Shown here piece after piece: positions 58,341 through 64,000 of a stretch of 64,000 nucleotides of DNA (positions are counted from its first letter, which is position 1; each line of letters opens with the position of its first letter). Source of the stretch: Porodaedalea pini (Eukaryota; Basidiomycota; Agaricomycetes; Hymenochaetales; Hymenochaetaceae); contig NBAY01000033.1 in assembly GCA_002794775.1 (NCBI GenBank), positions 372,001-436,000 on the forward strand, in the 5' to 3' direction. The translations under genes and the position numbers were made by a program. Below the pieces are notes generated by a model that was given only the letters and a program-made list of their open reading frames with translations, was not told where the DNA came from and made no database searches.

Positions 58341-59588
58341 ATGACCTCAGCCAGAGTCCTTGTTGACCATAACATTTACCGCACCAGGGATTCACGTACA
58401 ATGAAGAGCAAATCTGCAAAGATCGCAAAGAGCCATCGACCGGGCCGTCGGGGAAGGGGACTCAAATCAGACGGACCTAACAGACAGAACTTCAAGAACA
58501 GACGTCGCGGAGGCCACGAGGCCCTCCGTGCGCACCGCGAGCGTCTTGCACAGACCGCACAGGACACGTTCCGCACGGTTCTTACTGCCCATGGGTACCG
58601 CGAGGACGTGCTTACTGATTCTGACGACGACACAGACGCAGACGCAGACTATGCAAAGTCGCCGGTGTCGAAAGACGGGCCTTTCCATGACCTAAGCGAA
58701 CGAATCAACGCCACGAGAGCTGGGACCTCGTTCTACCCGCATTATTCGCCACTGCTTGCAGGTTGGGAGAAAGGGCCTTCGTTGTCGGTACGAGACACTA
58801 CACCGGATGCTTCCGGCACTGCCACCCCTGAACCATCCGCCCCCTTGCCATCCACTTCCACCCATATTTATTCCACCCAATTCGGATTTACTTCTTCCTC
58901 CGTGCTTGAAGCCGCGCGGAATGCGATACGAACGTCTTCGTCCTTGCAAAATGGGGAGTACGGTTTAGGTGTTCTCAACGCTGCCTCCCCGAAGCGGCCA
59001 GGCGGCGCCAGTCTGAATGGTGGGGTCACGCTCGAGGAATGCCTTGTGCGTCAGACCACACTTTTTGATTCTTTACAGAACTCCACTGCCGGCGCGCAGT
59101 TCTATGCGGAACACCGTAAGACGACCGACGGATCGGGATTGCACGATCACGCAATGCTCTACAGCCCGGGCGTGACCGTCATCAAGGACGATCGCGGGCA
59201 GCGAATTGCGCCTTACTCCATCAACGTCATTTCAAGCGTTCCGGTACATGCCGGGACTGTCCGCGCAAAGTTCAGCATTGACGATTCCGAGTTCAAGGAC
59301 GGCGTGCGCGCCGTTATGCGTGAGCGCATGGCGCGTGCCTTGCGACTGTTCGAGGAGCGGGGCGACCGCATTCTGATCCTAGGAGCCTTCGGGGTCGGTC
59401 AGTCATGTAACTCTCCTGATATGATCGGAGAAATTTGGGCTGATTTACTATGTGCGAGAGGCTCAAAGTTCCAGGGTGTTTTTGACAGGGTTGTGTTCGC
59501 GCTGCCTGCCAAGCATCGCGTGGCTTTCGAGAAGGCGTTCAACGAGAAGGTATTGGAGGCAGAGCTATTTACTGAAGACTTCGACTGA
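58341..59588 (+). CDS. Microbial-type poly(ADP-ribose) glycohydrolase family protein (DUF2263/TIGR02452-like), altered signature
   Basis: One intronless frame ends at TGA 59588. The start is either ATG 58311 (MPPTTSTQDT) or ATG 58341 (MTSARVLVDHN); counting from the first, the length is 425. The basic N-terminus (SHRPGRRGRGLKSDG) could be a nuclear signal. The macrodomain part begins near residue 215: VLNAASPKRPGGASLNGG, LEECLVRQTTLFDSL, HDHAMLYSPGVTVIKD, INVISSVPVHAG, MRERMARALRLFEERG and LILGAFGVGQ, then IGEIWADLL. This order is that of bacterial-type PARGs that remove ADP-ribose from proteins. The expected Gly-Gly-Gly is Gly-Gly-Ala here (231-233), and Gln-Glu-Glu is Leu-Glu-Glu (241-243). 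The two Glu residues remain. Activity is therefore uncertain. Confidence 0.82.
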   Translation: MTSARVLVDHNIYRTRDSRTMKSKSAKIAKSHRPGRRGRGLKSDGPNRQNFKNRRRGGHEALRAHRERLAQTAQDTFRTVLTAHGYREDVLTDSDDDTDADADYAKSPVSKDGPFHDLSERINATRAGTSFYPHYSPLLAGWEKGPSLSVRDTTPDASGTATPEPSAPLPSTSTHIYSTQFGFTSSSVLEAARNAIRTSSSLQNGEYGLGVLNAASPKRPGGASLNGGVTLEECLVRQTTLFDSLQNSTAGAQFYAEHRKTTDGSGLHDHAMLYSPGVTVIKDDRGQRIAPYSINVISSVPVHAGTVRAKFSIDDSEFKDGVRAVMRERMARALRLFEERGDRILILGAFGVGQSCNSPDMIGEIWADLLCARGSKFQGVFDRVVFALPAKHRVAFEKAFNEKVLEAELFTEDFD

Positions 59589-60630
59589 AGTTGAGTACTC
59601 TAAATTATTTCAATCCTTTGTATTCATATTCGGTTCTTCTGTCCATGCTTTGGATCTTTCGTTGCCTTTCTCTATGTCTCTATGACTTATTGTGTTTTTC
59701 ATATGTACTTCTATTGAGTTTGACCTGCTCCGAGTGTCAGGTTCGACAATTTCGAATATACTCTTCTCGTCGCTCGTATAAGAAGGAAGGACAGCAAGGT
59801 TTAATGTGAACACGTACACGGATGCATGGCATCTGAATGCGAAGAGTAGGACTCCTATGTAGCCGGCATTCCAAGCAGCAGGATAAACAGTAGATGCTTC
59901 AGTAAACGCTTAAACAACATGTCGGTAACAAGGTCTCGTGCAGCTTTTTTCCACCGCTTCTGCTATTCTAGACGCGGGTTTGGAAAAGGAGGAAGTTGAG
60001 ATTGAATTGTGTCCGGCCAAGACCTTGAGTCTTAGAGGGAAGAGAAGAACACGAATCTCTGTGTACGGTCCGCCTACCGAAGGCGACATAACTGGATGTC
60101 CTTTGATGAAGTCTGCCATTTATAAAATCCGCGAAGGAGAATGCTATGGGTGCCTTAAATAATTCGGTCCGGAGCAAGATGCCAAGTACACTATTGACGA
60201 GGGTGGATGAATAAACATGACGGGCATTTAGGGGACTGGAGGACGGCTGTGGAGGTAGAGACGGATTAAGGGAAGGGGAGAAAAGGAAAAAGGAGCATTG
60301 TCGCCACACTACTGGTTCCATTCACTGGCAGGAACGGCGGTGGAGGGGGTGGTGTACAAGCAAAACGCTGAATTTGAATTAGAGGCACAGAGAGCAATGC
60401 GTGAAGAGCTAGAGACGAAGGCCACGGAATGGAATAAAGAAGAAACTCGAGGTTCAAAGGGTCCACAATGCGTGCGGGGTACAGGGGGTAGTACGTGGGC
60501 AGATGACGGTGGCTTGGGATCATGCATGCATGCCGGCAAGCGGGAAGAACAGGATAAAAAGTCATCCAGAGACAGATCTACAGACACAGGCGCGCCGATA
60601 GGGAGATGAGCCGAATTAGCTTCGAATGCG
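59589..60630. other. Intergenic, about 1 kb
   Basis: These are the facing 3' regions of the PARG-like and SWIB genes. Open frames here are short and have no motif. Confidence 0.5.
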
Positions 60631-61663
60631 CTATTCCGCTTCGTGTAGATGCCTGTTTCGCGGGGGAAAAATATGACTACCCAACGTGAAGGTAAGTCGG
60701 GAGAAGACACGTACTGTCCCAGAACCTTGTTCATCTTGAACATGTCTATCTTGTCCGCGTTGAAGACGGGTCGAAGGCGGTCGTCACAGAGGATCTCCTT
60801 TTTATTACTCGGGTTCTGGAGGTTGTTACCTTTGATGTACACCCAGAGCTGCTTGACCACCTGCGGCCGGGACAGGCGGTCCACCTCAAGAAGAGCGGAC
60901 AGCGGCTCGCTGGTCCGAACGAAATGGATTGGCGAGAGGAATTGCAGCAGATGACTGATATAAGAGCTAACCTGAGTAAATATTCCTTGCCGAAACCCCC
61001 TTTTGCGCCGCCGCCGCCGCGGTCGCCATTCTTCCGCGCCCTTTTTTTCTTGACGGGCTTCGCAATGCGTTGTCCGTCAGAGTCGTATCCGTCCGAGTCG
61101 TCGCTCGCACCGTCTGAGTCATCGACGTGCTCCGCGCTTTTCTTCTTCCGTTTCGGTGTGCGGCTCGAGCCCTTCTTGGGCTTGGACGTACGCGCAGAGG
61201 GAGCCTTTCCCGTACGTGAGCTCCGCGATCGGCCGTTGAGCTGCGTCGAGAGCTGGCGTGCGTACTCCTCGTCCGTCAGCTCGCGCTTCAGCTTGGCTGC
61301 CTTTTTGTGAGACTTTGCGGGTGGTGTCGACGGACCGCCATCGTCGTCGTCATTATCATCGGCATAGTCGTCCAGCTGGCTCTCTGTCTCTTCGCGCTCA
61401 GAATACAACTCGCCGTTGGCGTACTCTTCCTTCGGTGTGTGGTCCACGGCGGTCTGCATAGGCACGAGGGGCGCGCTGACCGCCTCAAACACGCCGGCAA
61501 TAAGTGCATTGACCGCCTTCTTGTTCGCCTTCACCCATGCCTCGTCGATGACGCCCTCCGCGAGCAGTTGTGCACGCACGTCCTTTGCCGTGATGGTGCC
61601 GAGGTCCTCTATCGGTGTCGCCTGCAGGATCTCTCGAATACGAGTCTCAAGAGCGTCGGACAT
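60631..61663 (-). CDS. DEK-C / SWIB-MDM2 domain protein (UAF30/TRI1-like)
   Basis: Exons 61663-60972, 60909-60715 and 60652-60631 join in phase to 302 residues. The start MSDALETRIREILQATP opens a DEK-C-like helical domain (about residues 1-60). A long acidic and basic disordered linker follows (DDYADDNDDDDGG, TSKPKKGSSRTPKRKKKS). The C-terminal SWIB domain reads SALLEVDRLSRPQVVKQLW, YIKGNNLQNPSNKKEI and DMFKMNKVLGQ, ending HLHEAE from a 22-nt last exon. Yeast relatives are Uaf30 (rDNA upstream activating factor) and Tri1; SWIB folds bind proteins in chromatin complexes. A nuclear, transcription-related role is likely. It is divergent from the dehydrogenase gene. Confidence 0.9.
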
Positions 61664-62140
61664 GGGGCGCAACGGCGAGATAAGTTAGCTGGTGGCGAGC
61701 GTGTCTGGCGGTGCCGAGCACTATGCGAATGCTGTGATCTCGGGAACGACGCGGCGGGATGAACGTCGGGACGACTTCGATCAACGCCCTCGAATCAGCC
61801 CCGGACGGACCGGCCGGCTAGACGCACGTGTCACTTCCACGTGACCAATGACATCGCACATTCTTCGACAAAGGATAGGGAAATAATATTCCAATAATCC
61901 AAAAAAAAACAACGCAGAATTTGCAGGATTAAAGGACTGGATGTTTGGTATGTCTATTTTCCTCTTGATGAAGGAGGTGGAAGCAGTTACCTATCACGTG
62001 ATGACAGATATTTATGACTTCGGGTCCACAATCGATGCGTTATTTCTCGTGCATTCTCGACGGAAAGCCGTCGAAAGCCGCTTATTCTTATTTCTGTAAC
62101 TTGCTGCGTTGACACGTCTTTCTTTGCTACCACCATCACC
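61664..62140. promoter_or_regulatory. Bidirectional intergenic region (SWIB / hydroxyacid dehydrogenase)
   Basis: There are 477 bp between divergent ATGs. A CCAAT-type sequence (GACCAATGACATC) lies at about 61840, and AT-rich DNA follows (AATATTCCAATAATCC near 61885). Confidence 0.4.
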
Positions 62141-63421
62141 ATGTCTACCCCGAAAGTACTCATCTGCGGTGCGTGGCCCCCCTACTCATCGCCCAGGCTG
62201 AGCGTGCTCATCAGCATGTACACAACTCGACAGGCGACATTGTCTGGGCCCATGATGAGACAAAGGAGCTCTTAGGCAGCATTGCGCAAGTCGTCGTGAG
62301 TCCCGAAGCATATCGATTTGAGACAATAGAGATTGATTTATATGCGGCAAGGAAATGGACTCGAAATCCCGAGAAGAGTTTCTTGATGGCTTTAAACCCG
62401 GCGGAAAGTACGCGGGAGCTGTGGGCATCTATCGACACAACGAGTCTTCGAAGCATATCGGCGTGTTCGATGCGGAGCTGATCAAAGGGCTTCCGGATTC
62501 CGTAGGCTGGATAGCACACAACGGCGCGGGCTACGACCAGATCGACATCGCGGCTTGCAAAGCGAGAGGTAGCGGATGGATTTTTCTGTTTCATACAACA
62601 CACTTCACTATCTAATCAAATGCATATCGTACAGGAATCGTCGTATCAAACACACCGGGCGCAGTCGATGACGCAACAGCAACGACCGCTCTCTACCTCA
62701 CCATCTCTGCGCTCCGCCAATTCGCACGAGCGGAGCAGAATATCCGAGCCGGGCACTGGAAGGCCGGTCTTGCGCCCGCGCACGATCCTTCTTCCAAGAC
62801 GCTTGCAATCCTCGGACTCGGTGGCATTGGTATTCGGCTTGTCGAACTCGTGCGTCCCTTCGGCATGCGCGTTCTTTACCACTCCCGGGTCCCGAATCCG
62901 AAGGCACCGAAGGAGTGTGAGTACTTTCCAGTGGAGACGTTGGACGAGATGTACAAGCAGACGGACATTCTGAGCGTGCACGTCCCGTTGCGCAAGGAGA
63001 CGGAAGGCCTTGTTGGTGAGAAAGTTATTCGCGCACTAAAGCACGGGGCTGTGCTTGTGAACACGGCGCGCGGAAAGGTCGTAGATGAGGCGGCTATGAT
63101 TCGCGCACTCGAGGATGGACATGTGCGTTCTGTCTTCTACTCGCTAGGATTTCTCCCCCTTTCCTCCGTAACTCATTCGAACTCTCGCAGCTCTCCGCCG
63201 TTGGCCTGGACGTCTACCCGGACGAGCCATCCGTGAACCCCCGTCTTTTCGACTTCCCACAGGCGACGCTTCTCCCACATATGGGCACCGAAACCCAGGA
63301 ATCGCAACGCAAGATGGAAGTGCGCGCACTCTCTAACCTGCGGGGCTACCTCACAAAGGGCCAGGGCGATGACGTCGTGCCGGAGCTCGTCGGCATGCAG
63401 GCTAAACCTCTCACCAAATGA
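62141..63421 (+). CDS. D-isomer-specific 2-hydroxyacid dehydrogenase (glyoxylate/hydroxypyruvate reductase type)
   Basis: Exons 62141-62168, 62234-62295, 62352-62568, 62635-63122 and 63191-63421 join in phase to 341 residues. The start is MSTPKVLICGDIVWAHDE. The substrate region includes GWIAHNGAGYDQIDI and SNTPGAVDDATA. The NAD(P)-binding fingerprint is LAILGLGGIGIRLVE. The catalytic Arg is in VNTARGKVVDEAAM, the Glu in GLDVYPDEPSVN and the His in ATLLPHMGTET. All three catalytic residues are present. The family reduces 2-keto acids to D-2-hydroxy acids in the cytosol or mitochondria; no targeting signal is evident. The exact substrate is not determined. Confidence 0.92.
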
Positions 63422-63809
63422 TTTGCTAATAATGTTGATATCGTTATCGCAGGGAGATATTGCAGAAACGTATATTTATACACGCGTATAGAATACCTGA
63501 AAGGACGCATAAGGTTCGCAGCATTGTGCTATGTTGTATACGTGTTTCTTGGTTACACCTGTCTTTGCTGTTTTCGGGACCAAACTTTGTTGGATAATCG
63601 TCGTATACGCTGTGCGCAGAACCCTAATATCACCCTTGGTTAGAATATGTCACGAAGGCAGCACTGTATCTGTCTGGTCACCGACTAAACCATCGCAAAC
63701 AAGCCAATCCAGAACCTTGAACTTTGAACACGAATAAGGAGCACATGCCTCTGTCGACATCAACAGTAACGTACAAGCTAATGAAGGGAGGGGGATCAAT
63801 GAAGCGGTA

Positions 63810-64000
63810 TCAGCCCCTCGCCTTGAGCGCAGCCGCGGCGCTTTCCATCACAGGGTATACAGCGCCAGTAGGATACACGGCGAAGCCGTCGTTCGGCGAG
63901 TCGCCCGTCGAGAGCACAGAGCCCGCCTGCCAGATGAGATCGCCCGTGAGTCCCGAGGAGTCTACCTCAGACCACCACTGCTCGTAGGTGTCCACCTGGT
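63810..64000 (-). CDS. C-terminus of a GH5 endo-beta-1,4-mannanase (partial)
   Basis: The minus strand is open from the window edge to TGA 63810. It reads DTYEQWWSEVDSSGLTGDL, IWQAGSVLSTGDSPNDGFAV and YPTGAVYPVMESAAAALKARG. The pattern of Gly-Asp-Leu-Ile-Trp-Gln followed by PNDGFAVYP is that of the last strands of fungal GH5 (subfamily 7) mannanases, including a strictly kept Trp of the active-site wall. The rest of the gene, including both catalytic Glu residues, lies beyond 64000. It would be a secreted hemicellulase. Confidence 0.7.
   Translation of the reverse strand, partial: QVDTYEQWWSEVDSSGLTGDLIWQAGSVLSTGDSPNDGFAVYPTGAVYPVMESAAAALKARG

Noticed and set aside
60309..60884. Long frame extending the SWIB exon into DNA downstream
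   Set aside because: A GTACGT donor at 60714 and the exon at 60652-60631 give the expected short HLHEAE end; the longer reading is low-complexity.
63724..63987. Plus-strand 87-codon frame at the right edge
   Set aside because: It is antisense to the C-terminal exon of the GH5 mannanase, whose protein pattern is recognisable.
1..64000. tRNA, rRNA and CRISPR candidates
   Set aside because: Scattered GTTCGA/GTTCAA boxes were seen (for example near 5580 and 14230), but none has matching arms and an A box. No regularly spaced repeats were found.

Overview
The window is nuclear DNA from a filamentous basidiomycete, most likely a wood- or litter-decaying Agaricomycete. The evidence is short (about 45-90 nt) GT-AG introns in nearly every gene, fungal orthologues (LSM4, DPH5, REX2, cytosolic AsnRS, ERV2-like oxidase), a C2-NACHT-WD40 receptor of the type expanded in mushrooms, plant-cell-wall glycoside hydrolases (GH43, GH5) and a SAP/F-box/ankyrin-like protein. 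I found no tRNA, rRNA, CRISPR array or bacterial-type operon.

Layout. 1-2.1 kb: the 3' end of an unidentified gene and a low-complexity gene. 3.0-3.8 kb: a non-autonomous DNA transposon with perfect 27-bp inverted ends. 3.9-8.1 kb: a minus-strand NLR-like STAND receptor with six WD40 repeats in exact 129-nt register. 8.8-18.2 kb: a dense housekeeping block (SDR, LSM4, sulfhydryl oxidase, AsnRS, DPH5, an unknown protein), partly in divergent pairs. 18.8-19.7 kb: a decayed serine carboxypeptidase copy whose intact relative lies at 30.5-33.2 kb. 20.3-29.8 kb: unknown proteins, including a tail-to-tail pair of paralogous single-pass membrane proteins. 35.2-39.9 kb: mitochondrial-type oligoribonuclease and a TmpA-like membrane oxidoreductase. 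39.9-46.3 kb: a gene-poor tract with degenerate duplicated sequence. 46.3-48.1 kb: tandem Hva1-TUDOR (DUF2945) genes, the first dead. 48.3-52.8 kb: GH43 enzyme and SAP/F-box/ankyrin-like protein. 53.9-58.0 kb: a repeat-rich graveyard with a GH43 fragment, a long imperfect hairpin, GGAAT-rich tracts and a rearranged prolyl-tRNA synthetase pseudogene. 58.3-64 kb: PARG-like protein, DEK-C/SWIB protein, D-2-hydroxyacid dehydrogenase and the C-terminus of a GH5 mannanase.

How the genes relate. There is no single pathway. The housekeeping genes act in RNA decay and splicing (LSM4, REX2), translation (AsnRS, DPH5), and oxidative folding in the secretory pathway (ERV2-like). The secreted enzymes (S10 peptidase, GH43, GH5) suit a saprotroph. 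The theme of the window is duplication followed by decay: four functional gene types (S10, DUF2945, GH43, ProRS) have broken relatives here, most of them within 16 kb of a transposon or repeat tract. Several genes contain very small exons (3, 8, 16, 17 nt). Exon coordinates given below were placed by hand from splice motifs and reading phase.
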